Part shown: positions 33,799-42,878 of the stretch, in pieces
Position numbering within the stretch: position 1 is the stretch's first letter
Layout: every line of letters starts with the position of its first letter
Assembly: GCF_001428045.1 (NCBI RefSeq)
Contig: NZ_LMSD01000034.1
Span: 186,001 to 250,000, forward strand
Reading direction: 5' to 3'
DNA length: 64,000 bases
Source of the DNA: Paenibacillus sp. Soil750
Lineage (GTDB): Bacteria; Bacillota; Bacilli; Paenibacillales; NBRC-103111
The notes under the pieces: generated by a model
What the model saw: only the letters and a program-made list of their open reading frames with translations
Told to the model about the DNA's origin: nothing
The model's database searches: none
Translations under genes and position numbers: made by a program

Positions 33799-35769
33799 AT
33801 GCTGGATAAAATTAAAGATTTTGCATCCGAGTTTTTCGTAACGGGCGATCCCATGATTCTGGGAGCCCAGGTTAGTATCGGGCTCTCGTTAGTAGCCATG
33901 GTATTCGTACTCACGTTCTTCCGGAAATGGGGTTGGCTTTGGCGGGAATGGTTGACAAGTGTCGATCATAAACGAATTGGGATTATGTATATTATTTGTT
34001 CGTTAATGATGTTATTCCGCGGTGGTGTAGATGCGCTTCTAATGAGGTTACAGCTAGCGATTCCGGATAGCCAGTTCCTACAGCCAGATCACTATAATCA
34101 AATTTTTACAACGCACGGTGTAATCATGATTTTGTTCATGGCGATGCCGCTCATGTTTGGTTTATTCAACATTGTTGTTCCTCTGCAAATCGGAGCGCGC
34201 GATGTCGCATACCCATTCTTGAACTCATTGAGTTTCTGGATGTTCTTCTGGGGCGCTATGTTATTCAATGTTTCATTCGTTATTGGTGGTTCACCAGATG
34301 CAGGTTGGCTCAGCTATCCGCCACTATCCGAATTGTCACATAGCCCAGGAGTTGGCCAGAACTTCTACATTTGGGGTATTCAAATTTCAGGTATCGGTAG
34401 TTTGGCAACAGGGATTAACTTCATTGTGACCATTTTGAAAATGCGTACACCTGGTATGAAGTTGATGAAAATGCCGATGTTTACGTGGTCCGTATTTTCA
34501 AGCTGTATTATGATTATCTTTGCTTTTCCAATCTTGACAGTTACACTAGCGTTATTATTCTTAGACCGCTTCTTTGGTGCCCATTTCTTCACCTTGGACG
34601 GCGGCGGCAATCCGATGATGTATATCAATTTAATTTGGATGTGGGGTCACCCTGAGGTTTATATCGTCGTGATACCAGCCTTCGGTATTTTCTCCGAGAT
34701 CGTATCAACCTTCTCGAAGAAAAAGCTGTTCGGGTACAAATCGATGGTATTCGCGATGCTGATCATCAGCTTATTATCCTTTTTCACCTGGGCACATCAC
34801 TTCTTCACGATGGGTTCCGGCGCGGATGTGAATGCTTTCTTCGCGATAAGTACAATGCTAATTGCGATTCCAACAGGGGCAAAAGTATTTAACTGGCTCT
34901 TCACGATGTTCCGGGGGAAAATTCGCTTCACGACCCCGATGCTTTGGACGATTGCCTTTATTCCATGTTTCGTTGTTGGGGGTATGACAGGGGTTCTGTT
35001 ATCTGTCGCTCCAGCTGATTTCCAATTCCATAATAGTTACTTCCTGATTGCCCATTTCCATCAAGTACTTATTGGTGGTGTAGCATTCGGATATTTCGCA
35101 GGTCTCTACTACTGGTGGCCGAAAATGTTCGGCTTTAAGCTGAATGAACATTTAGGCAAATGGGCGTTCTGGGTGTGGAACATTGGTTTCTATGTCTGTT
35201 TCATGCCGCAATACTTCCTTGGTTTAGACGGAATGACTCGTCGGACCTATACGTATAGCTGGGATATGGGTTGGGGCCCGCTTAACATGGTTTCGACCGT
35301 CGGCGGTTTCTTAATGGGTCTTGGTTTCATTTTCCAAGTGTGGCAAATTGCTCACTCCATTAAGTTCAGAGAACAAGATGTTACTGGCGATCCGTGGGAT
35401 GCACGTACACTGGAATGGTCCATTCCTTCACCAGCACCACTTTACAACTTTGCTGTGCTGCCTAAAGCAGAAGTCGCTGACGCTTGGTGGGAGGCGAAGC
35501 AAGGGACAGGCAAGAAACAACCTAGACCAACTACCTATGAACCGATTCATATGCCTAAAAACTCAGCAATTCCGTTTATTATATCGCTGTTATGGTTTTT
35601 TGCGGGCTTCGGATTCGTCTGGGATTGGATGTGGCTAACCATTCCATCATTAATTGGTGTTGCCATCTGTATGATTGCTCGTTCCTTCAGCTATGATACG
35701 GATTACTATATTCCAGCGGATGAAGTGAAGAAGACGGAAGACGCCGCTTGGAAAGGAGTGAAGGTGTAA
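33799..35769 (+). CDS. qoxB: Quinol oxidase subunit I
   Basis: Catalytic heme-copper subunit of 656 aa that reduces oxygen and pumps protons. WGHPEVYIVVIPAFG near 283 carries the CuB His and the cross-linked Tyr, ITWAHHFFTMG-like THAHHFFTMG context (WAHHFFTMG) near 332 the other CuB histidines, and HFHQVLIGG near 416 the heme ligands. About 14 membrane segments. AAAGGGAG lies upstream of the ATG. It shares its last base with the start of subunit III. Confidence 0.95.
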   Translation: MLDKIKDFASEFFVTGDPMILGAQVSIGLSLVAMVFVLTFFRKWGWLWREWLTSVDHKRIGIMYIICSLMMLFRGGVDALLMRLQLAIPDSQFLQPDHYNQIFTTHGVIMILFMAMPLMFGLFNIVVPLQIGARDVAYPFLNSLSFWMFFWGAMLFNVSFVIGGSPDAGWLSYPPLSELSHSPGVGQNFYIWGIQISGIGSLATGINFIVTILKMRTPGMKLMKMPMFTWSVFSSCIMIIFAFPILTVTLALLFLDRFFGAHFFTLDGGGNPMMYINLIWMWGHPEVYIVVIPAFGIFSEIVSTFSKKKLFGYKSMVFAMLIISLLSFFTWAHHFFTMGSGADVNAFFAISTMLIAIPTGAKVFNWLFTMFRGKIRFTTPMLWTIAFIPCFVVGGMTGVLLSVAPADFQFHNSYFLIAHFHQVLIGGVAFGYFAGLYYWWPKMFGFKLNEHLGKWAFWVWNIGFYVCFMPQYFLGLDGMTRRTYTYSWDMGWGPLNMVSTVGGFLMGLGFIFQVWQIAHSIKFREQDVTGDPWDARTLEWSIPSPAPLYNFAVLPKAEVADAWWEAKQGTGKKQPRPTTYEPIHMPKNSAIPFIISLLWFFAGFGFVWDWMWLTIPSLIGVAICMIARSFSYDTDYYIPADEVKKTEDAAWKGVKV

Positions 35770-36383
35770 TGGCACACTCAGTAGCACATGGAGCACACGA
35801 CCATGAACACGATCATGAACAAGAGCACGAATCGCTCAAAACGTTCGGTTTTTGGATATTTCTAATCACTGACGTTATTTTATTCGGCTCGTTATTTGCA
35901 ACCTATATCGTCCTTCATCAAAATACAAATGGCGGACCAACACCGGAAGAGTTATTCAAGATGCCGGGAATTATTGCGGAAACCTTCATTTTGCTTACGA
36001 GCAGCTTTACTAGCGGTTTAGCTGTACTGGGTATGCACAAAGGGAATCTGAAGCAGTTAATCGGTTGGTTGATTGTGACCGTGATATTAGGAGCATCGTT
36101 CGTTGGACTAGAGCTCTCAGAATTCATTACCATGGTTAACCATGAGGGCGCAACAATCAGTACGAGTGCTTTCCTATCAGCCTTCTTTACATTAGTTGGC
36201 ACACACGGTTTGCACGTTTCCGTTGGTCTACTTTGGATGATTGGTCTAATATTTCAATTGAAGCGCCGCGGGATCACAACAGTTACGAAACGTAAAGTAG
36301 AGATCATTTCCTTGTACTGGCATTTTTTGGATGTCGTTTGGATCTTCGTCTTTACAGTCGTCTATCTCATGGGGGTGATGTAA
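35769..36383 (+). CDS. qoxC: Quinol oxidase subunit III
   Basis: Membrane subunit of 204 aa, five helices. The ATG at 35769 overlaps the qoxB stop (TAATG) after AAAGGAG; an ORF start at 35748 lies inside qoxB. The N-terminus is histidine rich (HGAHDHEHDHEQEHE), then GFWIFLITDVILFGSLFA and the ETFILLTSSFTSG and GTHGLHV motifs typical of CyoC/QoxC. Confidence 0.94.
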   Translation: MAHSVAHGAHDHEHDHEQEHESLKTFGFWIFLITDVILFGSLFATYIVLHQNTNGGPTPEELFKMPGIIAETFILLTSSFTSGLAVLGMHKGNLKQLIGWLIVTVILGASFVGLELSEFITMVNHEGATISTSAFLSAFFTLVGTHGLHVSVGLLWMIGLIFQLKRRGITTVTKRKVEIISLYWHFLDVVWIFVFTVVYLMGVM

Positions 36384-36713
36384 GTGAGCCAACCACATAC
36401 AGAATCTCATAACAATCACGGGTCGCATGGATCATTGAAATCGTATATTATCGGTTTTGCGTTATCTATCATTCTGACCATCATTCCACTCGTTGTTGTC
36501 ATGAACCATATGCTTGGGAAAACAGGTACATTGGTATTAATTTTAGTAATGGCCGTTCTGCAATTTGGTGTGCAGTTGTTCTTCTTCATGCATGTCAAAG
36601 AAGGTGAGAATGCACGGTGGAATATTATGGCGCTGCTATTTGGTCTAGTTATTCTAGTGACCATCGTAGCCGGTTCCATCTGGATCATGACCTATAATAC
36701 TGTCGCGCATTAA
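36384..36713 (+). CDS. qoxD: Quinol oxidase subunit IV
   Basis: Small membrane subunit of 109 aa with three helices. GTG start directly after the qoxC stop, preceded by GGGGGTGATG. MAVLQFGVQLFFFMHVKEG is typical of CyoD/QoxD. Like subunit III it has a His-rich N-terminus (HTESHNNHGSHGS). A terminator closes the operon. Confidence 0.92.
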   Translation: MSQPHTESHNNHGSHGSLKSYIIGFALSIILTIIPLVVVMNHMLGKTGTLVLILVMAVLQFGVQLFFFMHVKEGENARWNIMALLFGLVILVTIVAGSIWIMTYNTVAH

Positions 36714-36734
36714 ATAGTTAATAGCATGAATTAG

Positions 36735-36778
36735 ATGACGTTCTTAGCCTTGTTTATCAAGGCTGAGGGCGTCTTTTT
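36735..36778 (+). terminator. Terminator after quinol oxidase operon
   Basis: GACGTTCTTAGCCTTG pairs with CAAGGCTGAGGGCGTC (36758-36773), followed by T's. Confidence 0.88.
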
Positions 36779-36839
36779 CTAATTGATGGCGTACGTCAAT
36801 GCTTAAGTCGGAAAAAAGGTTGTCTTTCCATTTCGCTCA

Positions 36840-36873
36840 TGATACATTATGTATCAGAGATACTAATTGTATC
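36840..36873. promoter_or_regulatory. Twin GATAC-N5-GTATC inverted repeats
   Basis: GATAC-ATTAT-GTATC (36841-36855) and GATAC-TAATT-GTATC (36859-36873) are two identical-arm palindromes 18 bases apart. The first extends to a perfect 8+1+8 repeat (36840-36856). They end 30 bases before the L,D-transpeptidase start, in operator position. Confidence 0.6.
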
Positions 36874-36903
36874 GAGCTAAATTTATGAACGGAGAGGAGC
36901 CAA

Positions 36904-38385
36904 ATGATCCGACGAAACCAACGATTCCGTAACCAACTCGATGATCACCTCGTCCATTTGCACAAGAATTTGTTCATTAGTCATGCTGATCCACTTTACC
37001 ATGAAAAGGTTATTCGTTATTTGGATGCGAATTCTCCGGAAGCCCATTTCAATCTGGGACAGAAATTTCGTGAGAAAGGGAATTGGAAGAGAGCCAGGTT
37101 TCATTACAAGGAAGCGCTCAAAACCTATCCCTCGCCGTTCTATTCTGCTGCAAATCGTGCGATTCACCTCCTTGATCAGCAGCAAGCCACTCATGTAGCG
37201 AATCTAGAACAGACGCTGCCCGAGAAGCGAAAGCCTTTATTGCCGCCATTTATGAAAATGTTGTTGCTTGTCCTTCTGATCCTCAATGTCCTTTTAGTTT
37301 TGTTTTTTGCTGGAGATCAGGCAATACCACGGACGATTAGTAAAATGAAATTGTGGAGTTCAGGCACGCAAGTAACCTACGAATCGGTAGACAAGCCTTT
37401 TATTCTGTATCTCTCGCCAGAGATGTCACATGCAGAAATCGAGAAGAAGCTCCATGCTCAAGCCTTGGTTTTGGCAAAGGAAATACCGAAGTCAACGATT
37501 CTCCTCTATGGGATTATCACGGAGGATAATGTGGATAAAGGGAAAACGATGCTGTTGACCAATGAGGATGATATTAAACGTGCGATGGTTATCGCAACAT
37601 ATCAGCCAGAGGCAGATGCGTTGGTTCACATCCGATTTCTGAACGCTGAATTTGAAGAGCACCAACCGCTAAGCGCGATTGGTGCTAATTTAGTTCGAAC
37701 CGCTTTGGACTCCTATCGCGACAATGTGGGACAAGCGCCCACACGAATAGATGAACTCCTGCAAGACTATCCGCTAAATTACTTGAGCTTCATCCCGATT
37801 GAGACTCTTTCGGGTTCGAATGAGATCAAATCAGCCTATAAGGGGGATGGGGGCTGGGTATTTAACCCCAAAGCGGCAGATATTGCACATATGTTTTATG
37901 CGAATGTCGTTGGAGGGGATGAAGTTCCCTATGAACCTGTGCATCTCGAAGTCAGTCAGCGTGATTATCAGTTGCAGCTCGTTAGTGGCTCATACTTGCT
38001 ATGGGACAAAGAAATTGGACTCGGTGCGAATGGCAGCACGCCTGATGGCGTATATCGGGTCATAGAGCGAGTGCAGCAGCCAAAAGGAAAGACAAGTCAA
38101 AGCTATGGTGATGCAGGCTTAGGACTAGGATCTATCGCTTTACACGGCACATATGATGAGAGCTCGATCGGAGAAGCGAAGTCCCTAGGTTGTATTCGAT
38201 TAACAAATGACGATATACAGCAACTATTCCCTTTCGTACCGAAAGGAACTGAGGTGCGTATACTTTCAAGTGAACATACACCTATTCGAGTTGACCAGGT
38301 GGGTCAAATGTCAAAGCTTATTCCAACGAGCCTGCCTCAGCACTCAGAATCCGCGGGAAATACCATTTTCCATTGGTTAGGCTAA
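36904..38385 (+). CDS. L,D-transpeptidase with N-terminal TPR-like region
   Basis: Cell wall cross-linking enzyme of 493 aa. An N-terminal cytoplasmic part (about 35-95) has a TPR-like HFNLGQKFREKGNWKRARFHY; a membrane helix lies at about 116-138; the outer part ends in a YkuD domain (about 355-460). His414 in LHGTYD and the nucleophile Cys430 in SLGCIRL complete the catalytic motif. A cytosolic TPR fused to an outer YkuD domain is uncommon. GGAGAGGAGCC precedes the ATG, with a twin palindrome just before. Confidence 0.88.
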   Translation: MIRRNQRFRNQLDDHLVHLHKNLFISHADPLYHEKVIRYLDANSPEAHFNLGQKFREKGNWKRARFHYKEALKTYPSPFYSAANRAIHLLDQQQATHVANLEQTLPEKRKPLLPPFMKMLLLVLLILNVLLVLFFAGDQAIPRTISKMKLWSSGTQVTYESVDKPFILYLSPEMSHAEIEKKLHAQALVLAKEIPKSTILLYGIITEDNVDKGKTMLLTNEDDIKRAMVIATYQPEADALVHIRFLNAEFEEHQPLSAIGANLVRTALDSYRDNVGQAPTRIDELLQDYPLNYLSFIPIETLSGSNEIKSAYKGDGGWVFNPKAADIAHMFYANVVGGDEVPYEPVHLEVSQRDYQLQLVSGSYLLWDKEIGLGANGSTPDGVYRVIERVQQPKGKTSQSYGDAGLGLGSIALHGTYDESSIGEAKSLGCIRLTNDDIQQLFPFVPKGTEVRILSSEHTPIRVDQVGQMSKLIPTSLPQHSESAGNTIFHWLG

Positions 38386-38438
38386 AAAGCAGCTGAAGCT
38401 TACCGAGTGAATCTACTCGGAAGTCTCAACTGCTTTTT
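38384..38438. terminator. Bidirectional terminator overlapping the ldt stop codon
   Basis: AAAAAGCAG (38384-38392) pairs with CTGCTTTTT (38430-38438), with an inner CCGAGT/ACTCGG stem. It lies between converging genes. Confidence 0.88.
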
Positions 38439-38465
38439 AAGTTTGCTGTCTATTCCTATAATTAA

Positions 38466-39581
38466 CTACATTAAGTTCTCTGGATTAAGCTTTTCGAGTT
38501 CTGGAATGACGAAACGGCCATCTTTACGAATGATCACATCGTCGAAATAAATTTCGCCGCCGCCATACTCAGGACGTTGAATCAGAACCATGTCCCAGTG
38601 GACAGATGAACGATTGGTGTTATCTGCGGTTTCATAGGCTTGACCTGGCGTGAAATGGATGCTGCCGTCAATTTTCTCATCAAATAAGATATCTTTCATT
38701 GGATGTTGAATGTAGGGGTTCACACCAATTGCGAATTCGCCGATATAGCGTGCGCCATCATCCGTATCCAAGATCTCATTCAGTTTCTTGGTATCGTTGC
38801 TTGTCGCATTAATGATTCGGCCATTTTCGAAGGTCAGGACAATGTTCTCAAAAGAAGTACCCGAGTAAATCGTCGGTGTATTGTAACTGATTGTACCATT
38901 TACGGAATCTTTCACAGGTGCTGTGTATACTTCACCGTCTGGGATGTTTCGAAGTCCTGAGCAAGGAACAGCCCCGATGCCTTTGATCGAGAAGCTGAGG
39001 TCCGTACCTTTGGCGACCAAACGGACACGATCCGTGCGCTTCATCAAATCAACGAGGGATTCCATCGCTTTTGCCATTTTACTGTAATCCAGGTTACAGA
39101 CGTTAAAGTAGAAATCCTCGAAAGCCTCCGTACTTTTACCAGCCAACTGCGCCATTGACGGATTTGGATAGCGCATAACGACCCATTTGGTATTGTTAAT
39201 ACGCTCATCAAAGATTGGACGTTGGAAGTACTTCAGGAACAGCTTCATTTGTTCATCAGGCACATCTGATGACTCCGTGATGTTATCTCCGCTGCGGACA
39301 GCCACATAGGCATCCATTTGTTTCATTCGAGCAAGCTCAATAGCAGACCACGTGCTGAATTGTTCTTGCGTTCCTTTCATTTGCAAGCTGCGCGTAATGG
39401 CAGGATCACGCAATTCAATGAATGGATTACCCCCGGCTGCATAAACCTCTTCAATTAAGCATTTCGCAAGTTCTGGATCTTTAACACCAATCATTTCAAT
39501 CAATATGTTCTCACCGGGCTGTAGGCTCACGGAATATCGAATAATGTTTCGGGCAAAAGTTTGTAATCTTGGATCTCTCAT
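38466..39581 (-). CDS. M29 family aminopeptidase
   Basis: Metallo-aminopeptidase of 371 aa (AmpS/PepS type). N-terminal MRDPRLQTFARNIIRYSV is typical. The metal-binding region includes GEFAIGVNPYI near 275, ETADNTNRSSVHWDM near 330 and GGEIYFDDVIIRKDG near 347. AAGGGAG precedes the ATG. The family cleaves N-terminal residues from peptides in the cytoplasm. Monocistronic, facing a shared terminator. Confidence 0.9.
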   Translation of the reverse strand: MRDPRLQTFARNIIRYSVSLQPGENILIEMIGVKDPELAKCLIEEVYAAGGNPFIELRDPAITRSLQMKGTQEQFSTWSAIELARMKQMDAYVAVRSGDNITESSDVPDEQMKLFLKYFQRPIFDERINNTKWVVMRYPNPSMAQLAGKSTEAFEDFYFNVCNLDYSKMAKAMESLVDLMKRTDRVRLVAKGTDLSFSIKGIGAVPCSGLRNIPDGEVYTAPVKDSVNGTISYNTPTIYSGTSFENIVLTFENGRIINATSNDTKKLNEILDTDDGARYIGEFAIGVNPYIQHPMKDILFDEKIDGSIHFTPGQAYETADNTNRSSVHWDMVLIQRPEYGGGEIYFDDVIIRKDGRFVIPELEKLNPENLM

Positions 39582-39750
39582 CCTATAGGTCTCCCTTAAT
39601 AAATAATACGTACCCTCAAATTATAACGTAACGCGATCCTGTAATCCAATCTGTGCAATGGTTTCATCGAGATGGAAGGGGTATACTAGGTATATGTGTA
39701 AGTAATTCCATCATACCAACGACATGTAAGATCAACTAGAGGAGGAAGCT

Positions 39751-40293
39751 ATGGCACGAGACCAAATAAAAGTACCCTATGGGTATGAACCCCCGGAAAA
39801 TTCAGATAAGGGAACAGTCATGGTTTTCGAGACATTCGAAGATTGGACAGAGCACGAAATGAGCGCTTGTATCGCTTGGGCGGAAGAACGGAAATTCGTT
39901 CGTGTGATCTTCTATCCACAGCATGAGGAAACGCTCCGTAGAATGGATATCCGATCGGAAATGCCCTATTATGCCCGTCTGAAGCATCTGGAACAACTGT
40001 TGGAGGATGTAGATACGAATCTGCAAGTTGAAGTGGACAAATGGGAAGGGAAACGTAAGAAATATACGCCACTCGATACATCACTAAATTTTTTAACAGA
40101 GAAATCCTCAGGGCCACACTTTATTTGTATGAGCGATCGTTATGCGAACCTCTTCGTTACATACCCATCTTTCAAAGAATGGATAAAAAAAGCTAGACTC
40201 GTCATATTTACGCAGTTCCGTGTTCCCCTTCATGGCAAGCTAAATGACTGTGCCGAGAGATGGGAAACGGTGGATTTCGGGAATGGCATTTAA
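39751..40293 (+). CDS. Hypothetical protein, unrecognised
   Basis: Soluble protein of 180 aa. AGAGGAGG is eight bases before the ATG. It begins ARDQIKVPYGYEPP and has alternating helix/strand character, with MVFETFEDWTEHEM, HFICMSDRYANLFVTY and LVIFTQFRVPLHGK. The pattern suggests an alpha/beta fold, but no family is recognised. It overlaps the MFS transporter start by 11 bases, so the two are translationally coupled and may share a function. Confidence 0.72.
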   Translation: MARDQIKVPYGYEPPENSDKGTVMVFETFEDWTEHEMSACIAWAEERKFVRVIFYPQHEETLRRMDIRSEMPYYARLKHLEQLLEDVDTNLQVEVDKWEGKRKKYTPLDTSLNFLTEKSSGPHFICMSDRYANLFVTYPSFKEWIKKARLVIFTQFRVPLHGKLNDCAERWETVDFGNGI

Positions 40294-41440
40294 ATTACTG
40301 CGATCTAATTATCAATTAACCACATTAATCTTGGTCATCATCGTGGCGGGAATGAGTCAAGGGATGCTCCTGCCGTTACTCACGATATTATTAGATCGTT
40401 CGGGTGTATCAACAGATACAAACGGTGTAAACGCGGCAGCCCTATATATTGGGATTTTCGCGACGATGTTCTTCATCGAGAAGCCTGTTCGTCGTTATGG
40501 CTATAAACCCGTCATTCTGATCGGGATGAGCTTAATTATTATTGCGAATTGCCTTTTCCCCGTCTGGCAGCAGGTTGGCTTTTGGTTTGTATTGCGACTA
40601 ATAGTGGGTATCGGCGACAGTGCTTTACATTTTGCTACACAACTCTGGATAGTAGCCTCCAGCCCGAAAGAGAAGAGAGGACGCAATATTTCCCTATACG
40701 GAATGGCCTATGGGGTAGGGTTTAGTCTCGGTCCATTAGGCATAACGTTGCTTAAAGCGGGGATTTGGGTGCCTTTTATGGTGACAAGTGCATTTTTTCT
40801 TCTCATCTTATTACTTCTAACGAGGTTGAAAAATGAGAAGCCAGAGCGAGCCGAACGTGCGGAAGCTGCGCATAAACGTGCTACAACAGTCATTTCATTA
40901 GCGTGGTTTCCGCTGATTACTTCCTTACTCTTTGGCTACATGGAAGCTGCGATGAACAGTAACTTTCCGCTCTATGGCCTTCGGATTGGTATTTCGGAGT
41001 CTACAATTGGACTTTTACTTCCCGTAACGGGGATCGGTGGACTCATCATGCAGCTCCCGCTCGGAATATGGAGTGATCGCATTGGTCGTAAGCCAATTCT
41101 CATGGGTACAGCCATTGTAGGGGCTTTGGCGTTCAGTTGTGTGCCTTTAGTTGGGACAAACTTATGGGGACTTGGGCTTTGCTTAGGCGTAGCAGGCGGC
41201 ATGGTAGGATCCTTCTTCTCGTTAGGGTTGGCCTATGCGGCAGATATTTTGCCGCGACATTTGCTGCCGACCGCCAATATCATTGCCTCCATTCAATATA
41301 GTGTAGGGAGTATCATTGGTCCTTTAGTAGGCGGCATAGCTCTTCACTATTTGAGTGTGTTCAGTATTTTCTACTTTCTTGGCCTTGTGTACTTGTTGTT
41401 TGGCCTCTCAGGGTTCATTTTCAAAGCTCGTACGGCATGA
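40283..41440 (+). CDS. MFS transporter
   Basis: Major facilitator of 385 aa with about twelve membrane segments. The start at 40283 is eight bases after GGTGGA inside the preceding gene; an ORF start at 40244 lies deeper in that gene. The LPLGIWSDRIGRKPIL motif near 262-277 is the repeat of motif A in the second half. Likely efflux of small molecules. Terminated by a hairpin shared with udk. Confidence 0.88.
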   Translation: MAFKLLRSNYQLTTLILVIIVAGMSQGMLLPLLTILLDRSGVSTDTNGVNAAALYIGIFATMFFIEKPVRRYGYKPVILIGMSLIIIANCLFPVWQQVGFWFVLRLIVGIGDSALHFATQLWIVASSPKEKRGRNISLYGMAYGVGFSLGPLGITLLKAGIWVPFMVTSAFFLLILLLLTRLKNEKPERAERAEAAHKRATTVISLAWFPLITSLLFGYMEAAMNSNFPLYGLRIGISESTIGLLLPVTGIGGLIMQLPLGIWSDRIGRKPILMGTAIVGALAFSCVPLVGTNLWGLGLCLGVAGGMVGSFFSLGLAYAADILPRHLLPTANIIASIQYSVGSIIGPLVGGIALHYLSVFSIFYFLGLVYLLFGLSGFIFKARTA

Positions 41441-41441
41441 A

Positions 41442-41478
41442 AAAAGCCACTTTCCCTAGATAAAGGAAGGTGGCTTCT
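41442..41478. terminator. Bidirectional terminator between MFS and udk
   Basis: AAGCCACTTTCC (41444-41455) pairs with GGAAGGTGGCTT (41465-41476), with one mismatch, and A's on the left and T's on the right. Confidence 0.85.
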
Positions 41479-41492
41479 TGCTGTTTCTGATG

Positions 41493-42128
41493 CTAGCCGA
41501 TTTCGTAATTTGCAGCTTGATCCGTCATATAGCGTTCTGTCAAAATGGTAAGCAGCGAGATACCGATTTGATTTTCTCCGCCTTCAGGAATAATGATGTC
41601 GGCATACTTTTTGGATGGTTCGATAAATGCATCATGCATAGGTTTAACTGTCGTTAAGTATTGGTCGAAAACGGATTGTAAGGAACGACCGCGCTCATTA
41701 ATATCGCGAGATAGACGACGTAGGATGCGTACATCAGGGTCTGTGTCCACGAACACTTTAATATTTAACGCGCCGCGGAGGTCCTCATCCGTTAGAACGT
41801 GAATGCCTTCAAGCAGCACAATGGGTTTTACATCAATACGAATCGTTTCTTGTGAGCGAGCATGTTTAGAAAAATCGTAGACGGGAATGTCGACGGGCTG
41901 CCCGCTTTTCAACATATTCAAATGCTGAAGAAGCAATTCATTTTCAAAAGCACGTGGATGATCATAATTAATGCGTTCCCTCTCTTCAAAGGTCAGTCCG
42001 CTATGATGAAGATAATAATTATCTTGTGAAATTAAAGTCACGTTCGTGGATCCGAGTTTTGTAATAATCGATTTTGCTACTGTTGTTTTACCTGAACCGG
42101 TACCTCCGGCAATTCCAATCACGAGCAT
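41493..42128 (-). CDS. udk: Uridine/cytidine kinase
   Basis: Pyrimidine salvage kinase of 211 aa phosphorylating uridine and cytidine. P-loop GIAGGTGSGKTT at 4-15, then the YDHPRAFE motif near 55 and VDTDPDVRILRRLSRDINERGR near 130-150. GGGGAGG 11 bases before the ATG. Length agrees with Bacillus Udk. Confidence 0.95.
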   Translation of the reverse strand: MLVIGIAGGTGSGKTTVAKSIITKLGSTNVTLISQDNYYLHHSGLTFEERERINYDHPRAFENELLLQHLNMLKSGQPVDIPVYDFSKHARSQETIRIDVKPIVLLEGIHVLTDEDLRGALNIKVFVDTDPDVRILRRLSRDINERGRSLQSVFDQYLTTVKPMHDAFIEPSKKYADIIIPEGGENQIGISLLTILTERYMTDQAANYEIG

Positions 42129-42198
42129 GTAAGTAGTGCCTCCCCAAATAACTTGAAAACCTTCCTACGTAGTTTAACATAATGTATGCCTAAAAAGA

Positions 42199-42225
42199 AA
42201 AAGTGATCGAATATCGATCACTTTT
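42199..42225 (-). terminator. Terminator after coiled-coil gene
   Basis: AAAAGTGATCGA (42199-42210) and TCGATCACTTTT (42214-42225) form a perfect 12-base stem with T's on the minus strand. Confidence 0.9.
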
Positions 42226-42239
42226 GGGAGGCAAAGCGG

Positions 42240-42557
42240 TTAACGAACCTGCTTTGGCGTATGAAACTTTTCTTGATTAGCTTCAATATCCTGAGCAGCT
42301 TGGTTTAGCTGTTCGAACGTTTGCTTGATTTGCTGTCCAAATTGTTCGTTGGCAAATTCAGCTAATTGTCTTTGGGCTTGCGTAACCTGTTGATCTGCTT
42401 GAACAAGTGCCGCTTGAGCAGATTGAATCGCATGGGGATTAGCTTCGGTTATGGCGACTTGCAGCTTATGCTGGGCGTCTTGCGCTTGGAGAATGGCATG
42501 ATCAGCAGCGTCAATAGCGTGCTGAACCGGTTGTTGATGCTGATTGGTTTCTGTCAT
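42240..42557 (-). CDS. Gln/Ala-rich coiled-coil protein
   Basis: Soluble helical protein of 105 aa. AAGGAGG at an ideal distance fixes the start at 42557; a longer frame upstream is not coding. The whole mature region is Gln, Ala and His rich with heptad-like periodicity (AIDAADHAILQAQDAQHKLQVAI), so a coiled coil is likely. No family recognised. It has its own terminator. Confidence 0.75.
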   Translation of the reverse strand: MTETNQHQQPVQHAIDAADHAILQAQDAQHKLQVAITEANPHAIQSAQAALVQADQQVTQAQRQLAEFANEQFGQQIKQTFEQLNQAAQDIEANQEKFHTPKQVR

Positions 42558-42878
42558 GGGGGAAACCTCCTTAGGGTTCGTAAAGACAAGGGAGAAGCTA
42601 TGAAAAGCGACTTTACTACATTGCACCAAAATTGGGGAAATAATTCGGATTCGGGAAATGAAATTATTTCCTGGGTAAGCGCAAAATGTGAGTGTTATCA
42701 TGCGGATTCGACATTAATTGTCAGACAATTTCGAATAAATTAACTATTCGCTATATTGGGTGCATTCTTACACATGTTACCAAAATAAAAGTGGACAAAT
42801 TAACTGATTATTCTTAAGCTAGAGAGGATAGTTTTGTGGGCATGTATAGATATAAAAACATCTTCATGGGGGATGAAA
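42558..42878. other. Intergenic, 321 bases between divergent genes
   Basis: AT-rich. TATATT at about 42755 and a TTGTCA at 42718 are possible promoter parts, but spacing is poor. A plus-strand frame here (to 42743) overlaps the coiled-coil gene antisense and lacks a ribosome site. No stable hairpin seen. Confidence 0.4.

Noticed and set aside
42366..42743. Plus-strand frame of 125 aa
   Set aside because: Antisense to the coiled-coil gene, which has an excellent ribosome site and terminator.
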